Shown in pieces: positions 33,284-41,830 of a DNA stretch of 64,000 nt. The stretch comes from Candidatus Lachnoclostridium avicola (GTDB taxonomy: Bacteria > Bacillota > Clostridia > Lachnospirales > Lachnospiraceae). The notes below the pieces were generated by a model. That model made no database searches. It worked only from the letters and a program-made list of their open reading frames with translations, and was not told the DNA's origin. Location of the stretch: positions 1 through 64,000 of the forward strand of contig DXFM01000013.1 of the NCBI GenBank assembly GCA_019114465.1, written 5' to 3'. Every line of letters starts with the position of its first letter. The first letter of the stretch is position 1. The position numbers and the translations under genes are program-made.

Positions 33284-34516
33284 TTAGAATCGCAGCAGAT
33301 ATTCTTTTGTGTTGTGTTCCGGGTGGCGGAGCACGTCCTCCAGCATCTCCTCCAGCCTAAGGCCGATCTCCCGCCCAGGCTTCATTCCCGCGGCGATCAG
33401 GTCGTTTCCCGTCACCGCCAGCATCTTCAGGGAAATGCAGTCCCCATCCCGGCGGATCTCCTGTGCCATGGCCTGGAGAGCCTCCGTCTTTTCCCGGCTG
33501 TCCGTCCCGGCCGCCAGCCGGAACCGCAGAAGACTGTCAAACATCTCCCCGCTCATCCGGCTCATGGCCCGGCGCAGCTGGTATTTGTCCGCATCCAGCG
33601 GACATTTCCAGTTTCCCACCAGCAGACGGACTCTGGAAATGGTGTCGTTATCCGCCTTCAGCTCCTTTAAAATCCGCTCCGCCTCCTTTTCTCCCAGACG
33701 CCGCAGAAATGCGGCCCAGCGGACATATTTTTCCGGCTCAAACTCCGCCGTCAGCCAGTTCTCCCCGTCCTTCTCCCCGGGATTTCCCGCCTCCGCGAAG
33801 TGTGCGCTCACATAGGGAGCGATCCCCGTGTCAAATACCAGACTCATCCGCTCCGGGTGGGGGGATTTCAACAGTTTCGTCAGCTCCACCTGAATCCGTT
33901 CCTTGCTCACATGGACCAGGTTGGGGGCGATCTGCCTCACCGCCTCCAGGGTCTGCTCCTCGATGGAAAAGCCCAGCTGGGCGGAAAAACGGATGGCACG
34001 CAGAATCCGCAGGGCATCCTCCGTAAACCGCTCCTGAGCCGCTCCCACGCAGCGGATGATCCCCCGCTTTAAATCTTCCATCCCGCCGAACTCATCCACG
34101 ATCCCCGTCTTTTTGCTGTAAGCCATGGCGTTGATGGTGAAATCCCGCCGCTTCAAATCCTCCGTCAGGCTGGCGGTAAACTCCACCTGCTTGGGATGGC
34201 GGCCGTCCTCATACTCCCCGTCAATGCGGTATGTGGTCACCTCATAGCCCTGATGGTTTTCCAGCACCGTCACCGTTCCGTGCTGGATCCCGGTGTCCAC
34301 CGTTCTGCGAAACAGGCTCTTTACCTGCTCCGGGCGGGCGGAGGTGGTGATGTCCCAGTCCTCCGGCTCCCGGCCCAGAAGAGTGTCCCGCACGCAGCCC
34401 CCCACCGCGTAGGCCTCAAAACCTCCTGCTTCCAGCGTATCTATGATCTTTTCCACTGCCTGGGGAATTTCCATATCTGTAATCCTCACTTTCTCTGTCA
34501 TCCATCTGCCCATCAT
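33284..34516 (-). CDS. CCA-adding tRNA nucleotidyltransferase / poly(A) polymerase family
   Basis: About 410 residues. The nucleotidyltransferase core has GGCVRDTLLGREPEDWDITTSA with the catalytic DxD (DWD). The neck motif RFTEDALRILRAIRFSAQLGF, which selects ATP and CTP, follows. An HD-free C-terminal body makes up the rest. It repairs or adds the 3' CCA of tRNAs, which matters here because the three tRNA-Gln genes lack encoded CCA. Start is uncertain between 34516, 34501 and 34474; 34516 has AGGGA at usable distance. Confidence 0.88.
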   Translation of the reverse strand: MMGRWMTEKVRITDMEIPQAVEKIIDTLEAGGFEAYAVGGCVRDTLLGREPEDWDITTSARPEQVKSLFRRTVDTGIQHGTVTVLENHQGYEVTTYRIDGEYEDGRHPKQVEFTASLTEDLKRRDFTINAMAYSKKTGIVDEFGGMEDLKRGIIRCVGAAQERFTEDALRILRAIRFSAQLGFSIEEQTLEAVRQIAPNLVHVSKERIQVELTKLLKSPHPERMSLVFDTGIAPYVSAHFAEAGNPGEKDGENWLTAEFEPEKYVRWAAFLRRLGEKEAERILKELKADNDTISRVRLLVGNWKCPLDADKYQLRRAMSRMSGEMFDSLLRFRLAAGTDSREKTEALQAMAQEIRRDGDCISLKMLAVTGNDLIAAGMKPGREIGLRLEEMLEDVLRHPEHNTKEYLLRF

Positions 34517-34670
34517 ACCATTTTTTCCCTGGTTTGCCAAATAAAATCACCCTTCCCGCAGAAAACCTCCCCCGCACCGCTGCTGTTCCCGATCGGATAG
34601 GGAAAGTCCCTTCCCCTATCCAATTCGTGATACCACGGGCAGCTCACAGCAAAGCTGTTCGCTGTCCGTT

Positions 34671-34717
34671 GCCCGGCAAATGTCCGCCCATGCAAGCATG
34701 GCGTCCCCTTGCCGGGC
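34671..34717. repeat. Intergenic hairpin
   Basis: GCCCGGCAA/TTGCCGGGC around an inner CCATGC/GCATGG hairpin, in the 300-bp gap between proS and the CCA-adding enzyme gene. No U-run. Apart from this and the terminator at 34728 the gap holds nothing I can name. Confidence 0.55.
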
Positions 34718-34727
34718 GTATCCCGCC

Positions 34728-34780
34728 AAAAAAGAGGAACCGCTCCATCCCAAATGGATGAAGCGGTCCCTCTCTTTTTT
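34728..34780 (-). terminator. Terminator after proS
   Basis: GAGGAACCGCTCCATC pairs, with two mismatches, with GATGAAGCGGTCCCTC, flanked by A6 and T6, so it can work in both directions. Confidence 0.85.
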
Positions 34781-34815
34781 CTTTTTGGGCAGGAATCAGC
34801 AGAAATCTCCGCCTA

Positions 34816-36249
34816 TCAATATGCCCGGCCCCAGTATACCATCTTTTTGGCCGGCTTGCCGCAGCAGACGCACTTGTCAGAGAGCTGCTCCTGGTCGAAG
34901 GGCATGCAGCGGGAGGTGGCTCCCGTCAGCTCCTTGATCTTGTCCTCGCACTCCTGGCAGCCGCACCACATGGCCTTTACAAAGCCCGGCTTCTCGTTGA
35001 TGGTCTTCTCAAACTCCTCGAAGGTGGTCGCCGTGTAGGTGTGGGCGTCCCTGTGGGCCTTCGCCTTCTCAAACAGGTGATGCTGAATCTCATCCAGCAG
35101 TTCTTTCACCTTCTCGTTGATCTCATCCAGAGACACCACCGTCTTCTCATGGGTATCTCTGCGCACCAGCACTGCCTGGCCGTTCTCAATATCTCTCGGG
35201 CCGATTTCCACGCGGACCGGAATTCCTCTCATCTCAGACTCGCTGAACTTCCAGCCCGGGCTCTTGTCGGAGTCGTCCACTTTCACCCGGAAATTGGACA
35301 GAGTCTCCTTCAGCTCAAATGCCTTGTCCAGCACGCCCGGCTTCTGCTGCTGAACGGGAACGATCACCACCTGTACGGGGGCGATGGCCGGGGGAAGCAC
35401 CAGACCGTTGTTGTCGCCGTGAACCATGATGATGGCTCCGATCAGACGGGTGGTCATGCCCCAGGAAGTCTGATGGACATATTTTAACTTGTTGTCCTTG
35501 TCGGAATACTGAATGCCGAAGGCCTTCGCGAAGCCGTCGCCGAAATTGTGGCTGGTTCCGGACTGAAGGGCCTTTCCGTCGTGCATGAGGGCCTCGATGG
35601 TGTAGGTAGCCTCCGCTCCCGCAAATTTCTCCTTGTCCGTCTTCCGGCCCCGGATCACCGGCATGGCCAGTACCTGCTCACAGAAATCCGCATACAGGTT
35701 CAGCATCTGGATGGTTCTCTCCTCTGCCTCCTCCGCAGTGGCGTGGGCGGTGTGTCCCTCCTGCCATAAGAACTCTCTGGAGCGGAGGAAGGGCCTGGTG
35801 GTCTTCTCCCAGCGCACCACGGAGCACCACTGATTGTAAAGCTTGGGCAGATCCCGGTAGGAGTGGATGTCCCTGGAATAAAAATCACAGAACAGGGTCT
35901 CGGAAGTGGGGCGGACACAAAGCCGCTCCTGAAGGGGCTCTAAGCCGCCGTGGGTCACCCAGGCAACCTCCGGCGCAAATCCCTCCACGTGATCCTTTTC
36001 CTTCTGCAGCAGGCTCTCCGGAATAAACAGGGGCATGTACACATTCTGTACGCCGGTCTCCTTAAACCGCTTGTCCAGCTCCTTCTGGATGTTCTCCCAG
36101 ATGGCATAGCCGTCCGGCTTGATCACCATGCAGCCCTTTACGCTGGAATAATCGATCAGCTCTGCCTTCTTCACCACATCCGTATACCACTGGGCGAAAT
36201 CCTCGTCCATGGATGTGATGGCTTCCACTAACTTTTTGTCCTTTGCCAT
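34816..36249 (-). CDS. proS: Prolyl-tRNA synthetase (archaeal/eukaryote-like ProS)
   Basis: 477 residues, the short ProS without the bacterial editing insertion. Class II motifs: motif 2 [21 protein letters not shown], motif 3 [16 protein letters not shown]. The C-terminal zinc-like domain CGCQECEDK...[18 protein letters not shown] ends in the conserved Tyr. It charges tRNA-Pro. Expression is controlled by a T-box leader (36352-36618) with its own strong promoter. Confidence 0.95.
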   Translation of the reverse strand: MAKDKKLVEAITSMDEDFAQWYTDVVKKAELIDYSSVKGCMVIKPDGYAIWENIQKELDKRFKETGVQNVYMPLFIPESLLQKEKDHVEGFAPEVAWVTHGGLEPLQERLCVRPTSETLFCDFYSRDIHSYRDLPKLYNQWCSVVRWEKTTRPFLRSREFLWQEGHTAHATAEEAEERTIQMLNLYADFCEQVLAMPVIRGRKTDKEKFAGAEATYTIEALMHDGKALQSGTSHNFGDGFAKAFGIQYSDKDNKLKYVHQTSWGMTTRLIGAIIMVHGDNNGLVLPPAIAPVQVVIVPVQQQKPGVLDKAFELKETLSNFRVKVDDSDKSPGWKFSESEMRGIPVRVEIGPRDIENGQAVLVRRDTHEKTVVSLDEINEKVKELLDEIQHHLFEKAKAHRDAHTYTATTFEEFEKTINEKPGFVKAMWCGCQECEDKIKELTGATSRCMPFDQEQLSDKCVCCGKPAKKMVYWGRAY

Positions 36250-36351
36250 GATTTCTCTCCTTCTTTTTTATTGTTTCCTATGGCGGGGCGGCCCTGAATC
36301 CCTGCGGAATCTCTGTTTTCACAGAAATGCAGCGACTCCTCATGTTCCATA

Positions 36352-36618
36352 AAACAAAAAGCGCCCCGGCCCCTCTCTGAATCTGAAAGGGACCGGAACG
36401 CCGGCGGTACCACCCAACTTAGCGGATCCCCGCAGCCTTCCCGGCTGTCAAAAACTCCGCTCTCTCTGTTACCCGTTAACGCCGGTGTACGCCGCATTCC
36501 TCATACGGGGCTCCAGGGCCGGTTCGGAATCCAGGGACATGGCTGCTTTCCACCCTCCGCAGCCTCTCTGTCATGTATGAAAACCTACTATTCCTCTTCA
36601 TCGCCTTTTTCTTATTGT
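36352..36618 (-). promoter_or_regulatory. T-box leader of proS
   Basis: The T-box sequence GTTGGGTGGTACCGC (36403-36419) is followed by a strong terminator (36361-36401) with U-run at 36352-36360. Upstream lies the T-box stem I region with AGAGAGG-type elements. Uncharged tRNA-Pro binding the leader would favour the antiterminator. I cannot assign the specifier codon with certainty by eye. Confidence 0.88.
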
Positions 36619-36624
36619 AGGTCG

Positions 36625-36653
36625 ATTCTACGCCATTTTCATCAAATTGTCAA
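36625..36653 (-). promoter_or_regulatory. Promoter of the proS T-box transcript
   Basis: Minus strand TTGACA, 17-bp spacer, TAGAAT. Start about 36618, giving a leader of about 370 nt. Confidence 0.85.
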
Positions 36654-36722
36654 CCGGATATCCCCATTCTCCCGCCGAATTTTTGATCCCGGCCCTCCAT
36701 CCGGATCTCTCCCCGCCCGGCC

Positions 36723-36752
36723 GTCATATACGGCCTTCCCTTCACATACAAT
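36723..36752 (+). promoter_or_regulatory. Sigma-E-like sporulation promoter of pdaB
   Basis: GTCATATA, 14-bp spacer, CATACAAT on the plus strand, 32 bp before the pdaB start. This fits the mother-cell sigma-E consensus (about GTCATATT-N14-CATACAAT) with one difference, and no sigma-A promoter is seen. Confidence 0.7.
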
Positions 36753-36784
36753 GCTATTAACACCCGTCCCGCGGAGATCTGTCT

Positions 36785-37612
36785 ATGAAACTGAAACACC
36801 GTCTTTCCGAAAACGCCCTGTTCTGGATGGCGATTATCTTCCTGGCCATCGGAGCCTCCCTCACCTTCTACCAGCAGGGAAATCTGGCTCTCACCGCCAG
36901 TTCCATGCGCATTTTCCAGGCGGAGGGCACTGCCAGCCATCTCTCCGGAAAACGGCAGCTGCCCATCTACTGCGTCCAGACCGACAAGCCCCAGGTGGCC
37001 CTGTCCTTCGACGCCGCCTGGGGCAATGAAGATACCGCCCAGATCATGGACATTCTGGCAAAACACAACGTAAAAGTCACCTTTTTCATGACCGGTGGCT
37101 GGGTGGAAAGTTTTCCTGAGGACGTCAAATACATCGCCTCCCAGGGCCATGATCTGGGCAATCACAGTGAAAATCATAAGAACATGAGCCAGCTCTCCGA
37201 TGAGGAGATCCGCTCTGAACTTCAGAAAGTCCACGACAAGGTAAAAACTCTCACCGGTCAGGATATGACCCTGTTTCGCCCGCCCTACGGGGATTACGAC
37301 GACCAGGTGATCACCGTCTCCCGGGACATGGGATATTACCCGGTTCAGTGGGACGTAGACTCCCTGGACTGGAAGGACTACGGGACTGAGTCCATCATCA
37401 AAACAGTTTTAAACCACAAGCACCTGGGGAACGGCAGCATTATCCTGATGCACAACGGAGCCAAATACACCCCCGCCGCCCTGGATGCCGTCATCACCGG
37501 ACTGCAGGACGCCGGCTACGAGCTGGTCCCCATCTCCCAGCTGATCTACCGGGACAATTACCACATTGACCACGAAGGACGCCAGGTCCCCGACAGCCTG
37601 CCTGAAGCCTGA
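36785..37612 (+). CDS. pdaB: PdaB-like polysaccharide deacetylase (sporulation)
   Basis: 275 residues. An N-terminal membrane anchor (about 13-30) precedes a NodB domain. Motif 1 is ALSFDAAWGNED, motif 2 HDLGNHSENHKN (zinc His residues), motif 3 LFRPPYGDYDD, and motif 5 IILMHNG. The SFDxxWG form of motif 1 is typical of the PdaB/YbaN branch, which is needed for spore cortex maintenance. The sigma-E-like promoter supports a mother-cell role. Start ATG with GGAG upstream. The gene stands alone on the plus strand. Confidence 0.87.
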   Translation: MKLKHRLSENALFWMAIIFLAIGASLTFYQQGNLALTASSMRIFQAEGTASHLSGKRQLPIYCVQTDKPQVALSFDAAWGNEDTAQIMDILAKHNVKVTFFMTGGWVESFPEDVKYIASQGHDLGNHSENHKNMSQLSDEEIRSELQKVHDKVKTLTGQDMTLFRPPYGDYDDQVITVSRDMGYYPVQWDVDSLDWKDYGTESIIKTVLNHKHLGNGSIILMHNGAKYTPAALDAVITGLQDAGYELVPISQLIYRDNYHIDHEGRQVPDSLPEA

Positions 37613-37627
37613 GCCTTCCCATCTGTC

Positions 37628-37662
37628 TCCGGCCGGACTCAGATTCCGTCCGGAGATTTTTT
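37628..37662 (+). terminator. Terminator after pdaB
   Basis: CCGGAC/GTCCGG stem (37633-37653) followed by AGATTTTTT. It overlaps the last codons of the convergent gene. Confidence 0.7.
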
Positions 37663-38577
37663 CTCCTCTTCCTTCTCCTTCTTTTTCTTTCTGATCCAGG
37701 CAGCCAGCGCCGCCGCGGCCAGCAGCAGAAGCCCCAGGGACAGCATCAGCGCCGCGGCCCGAAACAGAAGGCTCAGCCAGCTTTCCCCTTCCCGTTCCGA
37801 GCCGGAAGCACCATCCGGCGCCCTCTCACCGGCCGCCTGGCCGCCTGCCTCCCCGGTTCCATCCTCTATTTCCACGGTGCGGTAGAGAACCGCCTCGTCC
37901 CAGACCCGCTTCTTCCCGGAAGCCAGGGCGCTGCGGCAGAGAATCCCCTCTTCATTTCTGTAGCTCTCCCCGTCCCACACTACCTGTTCCACCACATAAT
38001 CGGCGGGACTTACCCCGATGGCGGACAGGAGCAGAGCTCCCCGGTCTTCATAAAAGGGAGTGTCCCCGCCGGCGGCTATTTTCTGCCCTTCCAGCAGATA
38101 AAAATCCGATCCGTATTTCTCAAAAATCACCGGGAAGGAAAAATTGTCCTCCCACCGCTCCCGGAGCCTCTCCCTCTCCGCCAGCTGCCAGGGCGCCTCA
38201 TTGTCCTCTCCCGGCAGGGTCTCCGGAATCTCTGTAATCCCCTCCACGTCCCGGAAAACCACCTGTTTTTCCCCGGGAGGCAGCCCATTCCCGGAGCCGG
38301 CCGCTCTCCCGGCGGCTGCCTCTTCCGTGTCGGCAGTCTCTCCCACAGCAGCACGCTCTTCTATGGCAGCACTCTCTCCCACGGCAGCACGCACTTCCAC
38401 GGCGGCAGTCTCTCCCACAGCAGCACGCACTTCTACGGCGGCAGTCTCTCCCACAGCAGCCGTCTTCGCAGCAGCAGTCTCTCCCACGGTTCTTCCCGCG
38501 GCAGAGATCTCCCCACAGATGCCGGCTCCTCCCGCCAGAGACGCCGTCAGCAGAATCACCCAAAGATATTTTTTCAT
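37639..38577 (-). CDS. Secreted membrane-anchored protein with tandem VGETAAVEVRAA repeats
   Basis: 312 residues from ATG 38577 (GGAGAG upstream). A signal peptide (1-25) leads into five degenerate 12-residue repeats (31-90), a globular extracellular region with WDGESYRNEEGILCRSALASGK, one transmembrane helix (about 278-298) and a very basic cytoplasmic end (RKKKKEKEEEKK). I do not recognise the family; topology suggests a cell-surface or sensor-like protein. Low-complexity repeats suggest variable length between strains. Confidence 0.75.
   Translation of the reverse strand: MKKYLWVILLTASLAGGAGICGEISAAGRTVGETAAAKTAAVGETAAVEVRAAVGETAAVEVRAAVGESAAIEERAAVGETADTEEAAAGRAAGSGNGLPPGEKQVVFRDVEGITEIPETLPGEDNEAPWQLAERERLRERWEDNFSFPVIFEKYGSDFYLLEGQKIAAGGDTPFYEDRGALLLSAIGVSPADYVVEQVVWDGESYRNEEGILCRSALASGKKRVWDEAVLYRTVEIEDGTGEAGGQAAGERAPDGASGSEREGESWLSLLFRAAALMLSLGLLLLAAAALAAWIRKKKKEKEEEKKSPDGI
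38308..38487 (-). repeat. 36-bp tandem repeats in the secreted protein gene
   Basis: About five in-frame units; the two central ones are almost identical at DNA level. They encode the Ala/Val/Glu-rich stretch right after the signal peptide. Confidence 0.8.
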
Positions 38578-38702
38578 AGTTCCGTCTCTCCTTTCCCACG
38601 CAGGGAAAGTCTCAGGCTCCATCATTTTCTATTCAGTTGTCAGTTTCTGGAAAATACCGCCCGGAACAGGCGGCCTTGCTTGAATTCAGACAGGCTTCTC
38701 TC

Positions 38703-38743
38703 ATTATACGGAAAAACGGGAAAAAGCTCAAGACTTTTTCCCG
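38703..38743 (-). promoter_or_regulatory. Promoter of the repeat-protein gene overlapping the upstream terminator
   Basis: Minus strand TTGAGC (38726-38731), 17 bp, TATAAT (38703-38708). The -35 lies inside the hairpin CGGGAAAAAG/CTTTTTCCCG (38717-38743) that terminates the HD-hydrolase transcript. Confidence 0.7.
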
Positions 38744-38752
38744 CCTTCGTTT

Positions 38753-39307
38753 CTATATTTCCCACTCTTTTTTCTTTCTGCCGAATACCTGGCCGCAGAG
38801 GGTCACATACTCTTTGTAGGGCTCGCATTCCGCCAGTTCCTTCAGGCACTCCGCCATGCTCCAGTAATACCAGCCCTGGGCCTCCTTGCGCTTGTCGTTG
38901 AAACGGTCCCACAGGGCCTCTCCCATGGTGAGGTAATCCCGGGCCACGGAGCGGATATTGCTCAGCTTGTCTCCCAGCACCACGATCTTCAGATCCCGGC
39001 TGCCCTCTCTCACCCGCCGCAGCTTTTCCGACTTTCTCTCCATCCAGGAACGGCTCTTGTCATCCGTCTCCTTCACCACAAGATCTGCCACCCGGTCCCC
39101 GAACCGGCTGCGCACCTCCTCTTCGCTGGCGTCTGTATCCTCCAGCACGTCATGGAGAATAGCCGCGGCAATCAGCTCCTCGTCCTCCGTCACGCTCCCC
39201 ACGATCACCGCAGCTTCCAGCGGATGAACAATGTAGGGGATCCTGGTCCCCTTTCTCACAGCCCCCCTGTGGGCTTCCACAGCAAATTCCACGGCTTCTT
39301 TTATCAT
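38753..39307 (-). CDS. Small HD-domain hydrolase (SpoT/MESH1-like)
   Basis: 184 residues. The N-terminal part aligns with the hydrolase half of RelA/SpoT proteins: AHRGAVRKGTRIPYIVHPLEAA, then AAILHDVLEDTDASEEE (HD motif) and LGDKLSNIRSVARDY. There is no synthetase domain, so it is a small alarmone hydrolase or related nucleotide pyrophosphohydrolase that could lower (p)ppGpp. Monocistronic; divergent from the membrane protein at 39488. Confidence 0.85.
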   Translation of the reverse strand: MIKEAVEFAVEAHRGAVRKGTRIPYIVHPLEAAVIVGSVTEDEELIAAAILHDVLEDTDASEEEVRSRFGDRVADLVVKETDDKSRSWMERKSEKLRRVREGSRDLKIVVLGDKLSNIRSVARDYLTMGEALWDRFNDKRKEAQGWYYWSMAECLKELAECEPYKEYVTLCGQVFGRKKKEWEI

Positions 39308-39406
39308 ATCTGCCTTTCCGGCCAGCGGCCAAAATGCACTTTTTTCTTACAATTCTTTCTATTATCTTAATCATAGCACAGCCGGCCGAAATTTAGAAGT
39401 TAAAAC

Positions 39407-39463
39407 TTGTAAGACAGGAAATTTTCTGCTATGCTATAGGTCAGGGTACGGGCTGGCCCGTAC
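39407..39463 (+). promoter_or_regulatory. Promoter with an 18-bp palindrome near +1
   Basis: TTGTAA (39407-39412), 17 bp, TATGCT (39430-39435). A perfect GTACGGGC-TG-GCCCGTAC palindrome (39446-39463) lies just past the transcription start, an operator-like position. Confidence 0.6.
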
Positions 39464-39487
39464 AAATAAACCATCAGGAGGCGTTTC

Positions 39488-40252
39488 ATGAAGCAGAATC
39501 GGACCCGCAGAAAAAGACAGACAGAATCCCATGATTTTTTGACTGTCATCCTCTTTTATATTCTGCCGTTCATTATCATAAACTCTGTGATCTTCTATCT
39601 CTTTACGGCAAAGCCGAAGCTGGAGATCACTGTAGGGGATACGGAGGACTACCTGACCACCACAGCCACCGTCCACATCCGCTCCTTCCTTCCCACTAAG
39701 AATCTGACCATCGCAAAAGACGGCGACGCGGTGGAATATGAGCAGACAGACAGCAAAACCTACTCCGTTCCCATTACTTCCAACGGAGTGCTGGAGGTTT
39801 CCATCCAGAACTTCAACGGCATGTCCGCCGCGGAATACGCCCATATCAGCATTCTGGACGACGTGGCTCCAACCGTCACCGACTACTCCTTAGACGATGA
39901 CGACGTGCTCACCGTCGTCCTGGAAGACACCCAGTCCGGCGTGGATTTTGAAACCATCTACGCGGTGGATTCTGACGGAGATCATGTTTTCCCCATCAGC
40001 CAGGACCGCTCCGCCGGGGAAGTGAAATTTGAAATGGATTCCATGGGCCTGACCCTCCACGCCAGCGATCTCACCGGCAACGAGCTTCAGGTGACCTTCT
40101 CCACCCATCTGGACGACGGCGAGGAAGTTCTGAACAATATTGAGGGCACAGAGACCACCATTCTCGCCGGAGAGCACGAAAACGAGACCGACGCCTTCCA
40201 GGCGGAGACGGAAGAAGAAACCAGCACAGAAGAGGACGAGGCGGAGGAGTAA
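39488..40252 (+). CDS. Hypothetical single-pass membrane protein with Ig-like ectodomain
   Basis: 254 residues. A basic N-terminus (KQNRTRRKRQ) and one transmembrane helix (about 18-38) are followed by two beta-rich segments resembling bacterial Ig-like domains (KLEITVGDTEDYLTTTATVHIRS; then LDDVAPTVTDYSLDDDDVLTVVLED). The C-terminal 25 residues are acidic. No catalytic motif. Good AGGAGG site. Type II orientation with a large extracellular part; role unknown. Confidence 0.75.
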   Translation: MKQNRTRRKRQTESHDFLTVILFYILPFIIINSVIFYLFTAKPKLEITVGDTEDYLTTTATVHIRSFLPTKNLTIAKDGDAVEYEQTDSKTYSVPITSNGVLEVSIQNFNGMSAAEYAHISILDDVAPTVTDYSLDDDDVLTVVLEDTQSGVDFETIYAVDSDGDHVFPISQDRSAGEVKFEMDSMGLTLHASDLTGNELQVTFSTHLDDGEEVLNNIEGTETTILAGEHENETDAFQAETEEETSTEEDEAEE

Positions 40253-40265
40253 TTTCCGCCTTCTG

Positions 40266-40312
40266 AAAAAGCCCTGGGGCAGGATCCCGCAAGATCCGCC
40301 CCAGGGCTTTTT
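40266..40312. terminator. Bidirectional terminator between convergent genes
   Basis: AAAAAGCCCTGGGGC pairs with GCCCCAGGGCTTTTT around an inner GGATC/GATCC hairpin. Confidence 0.9.
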
Positions 40313-40357
40313 GTCTGCCGTATCAACCGTTCGGCTCCGCATTTCCTTCTGTTTGCT

Positions 40358-41830
40358 CTATCCGAGTCTGCCGTAGACCCAGGCCAGATCCCGGCAGGCC
40401 TCCGCCAGTTTCCCGTCAAATTCATCCGGCAGAAGCCGCCATTTCCAGTTGTCGCCCAGGGTGGACGGCTCGTTGATCCTGGCCTCGCTTCCCAGCCCCA
40501 GATAGTCCTGCATGGGAATGACCGCCAGTCTGGCCCGGCTTCCCAGGGCCGCCCGGATGAAATCCCAGTGAATCTCTTTCCTGGGCGTATGGCGGTTCCC
40601 CAGATAACGGATGGAAAAATCCCGATCCCACTCCGGCATGGCCTCATACCAGCCCTGAATGGTGTCATTGTCGTGGGTGCCTGTGTAGACCACGCAGTTC
40701 TCATCGTAATGGTAAGGCAGGTAAATGCTCTGCCCGTCTGCGGAAAAGGCAAATTCCAGCACCTTCATGCCGGGAAAGCCCGACTTTCTCACCATCTCAA
40801 ACACGCTGGGGGTCAGAAATCCCAGATCCTCCGCGATAATCTCCAGCTTCCCCAGCTTCTTCTCTATGGCGTCAAACAGCTCCAGGCCCGGTCCTTTCTC
40901 CCAGTGGCCTCCCGCCGCCGTATCGTCCTCAGCGGGAATGGAATAATACTCGTCAAAGCCCCGGAAATGGTCCACCCGCACCACGTCATAGAGGCGGAAG
41001 CAGTAGGCCATCCGGCGGATCCACCAGGCATATCCCGTCTTTTTGTGATAGTCCCAGCGGTATAGGGGATTGCCCCAGAGCTGCCCCGTGGGACTGAATC
41101 CGTCCGGCGGGCACCCGGCCACAAAATCCGGCTCCCGGTCCTCGTTGAACTGAAACAGCTCCGGATGGAACCAGCTGTCCGCGCTGTCAAAGGCCACGTA
41201 AATGGGGATATCCCCGATGATCCGAACTCCGCGGCTGTTGGCGTAGTCCTTTAATTTCTTCCACTGCTCCTGAAATTTCAGCTGCTGAAACTCATAGAAG
41301 AGAATCTCATCCGCCAGCTCTTCCTCCCAGGCTTTTACTGTCTCCGGCTTCCGCAGGCGGATATCCTCCTCCCACTGGGCCCAGCTCTTTCCCTGGAACT
41401 GGTTCTTCACCGCCATGTACACGCAGTATTCCTTTGTCTCCTGCTCCAGCTTTTCCCCGGACTTCTGTCCCAGAGCCTTCCACCGGTTAAAAGCTTTCCG
41501 CAGCACCTGGAACCTGGTTTTATAAATCCTTTCATAATCCACATATCTGGGATTCTGTCCGCAGTCCGCCTCCAGGCATTCTTCCTCTGTCAGAAGTCCC
41601 TCCTCCGCCAGGGTATCCAGATCGATGAAATACGGATTTCCCGCGAAAGCGCTGAAGGACTGGTAGGGGGAATCCCCGTAGCCTGTAGGCCCAAAGGGAA
41701 GCACCTGCCAGTATCTCTGTCCCGCGGCTTCCAGCCGGTCCACAAACTCATACGCTTCCTTTGAAAACCCCCCGATTCCGTAGGGAGACGGAATACTGGT
41801 GACAGGAAGCAGAATTCCACATTCCCTCAT
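40358..41830 (-). CDS. malQ: 4-alpha-glucanotransferase (amylomaltase)
   Basis: 490 residues, GH77. The start MRECGILLPVTSIPSPYGIGGFS is the family signature. The nucleophile region is VVRVDHFRGFDEYY (Asp in RVDHFRG), the acid/base Glu is in EIIAEDLG, and the third Asp is in YTGTHDNDT. It transfers maltodextrin segments and, with GlgB encoded upstream, remodels glycogen or starch breakdown products. Its start overlaps the mscS stop by 4 bp, so glgB-mscS-malQ is one operon. Confidence 0.95.
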   Translation of the reverse strand: MRECGILLPVTSIPSPYGIGGFSKEAYEFVDRLEAAGQRYWQVLPFGPTGYGDSPYQSFSAFAGNPYFIDLDTLAEEGLLTEEECLEADCGQNPRYVDYERIYKTRFQVLRKAFNRWKALGQKSGEKLEQETKEYCVYMAVKNQFQGKSWAQWEEDIRLRKPETVKAWEEELADEILFYEFQQLKFQEQWKKLKDYANSRGVRIIGDIPIYVAFDSADSWFHPELFQFNEDREPDFVAGCPPDGFSPTGQLWGNPLYRWDYHKKTGYAWWIRRMAYCFRLYDVVRVDHFRGFDEYYSIPAEDDTAAGGHWEKGPGLELFDAIEKKLGKLEIIAEDLGFLTPSVFEMVRKSGFPGMKVLEFAFSADGQSIYLPYHYDENCVVYTGTHDNDTIQGWYEAMPEWDRDFSIRYLGNRHTPRKEIHWDFIRAALGSRARLAVIPMQDYLGLGSEARINEPSTLGDNWKWRLLPDEFDGKLAEACRDLAWVYGRLG

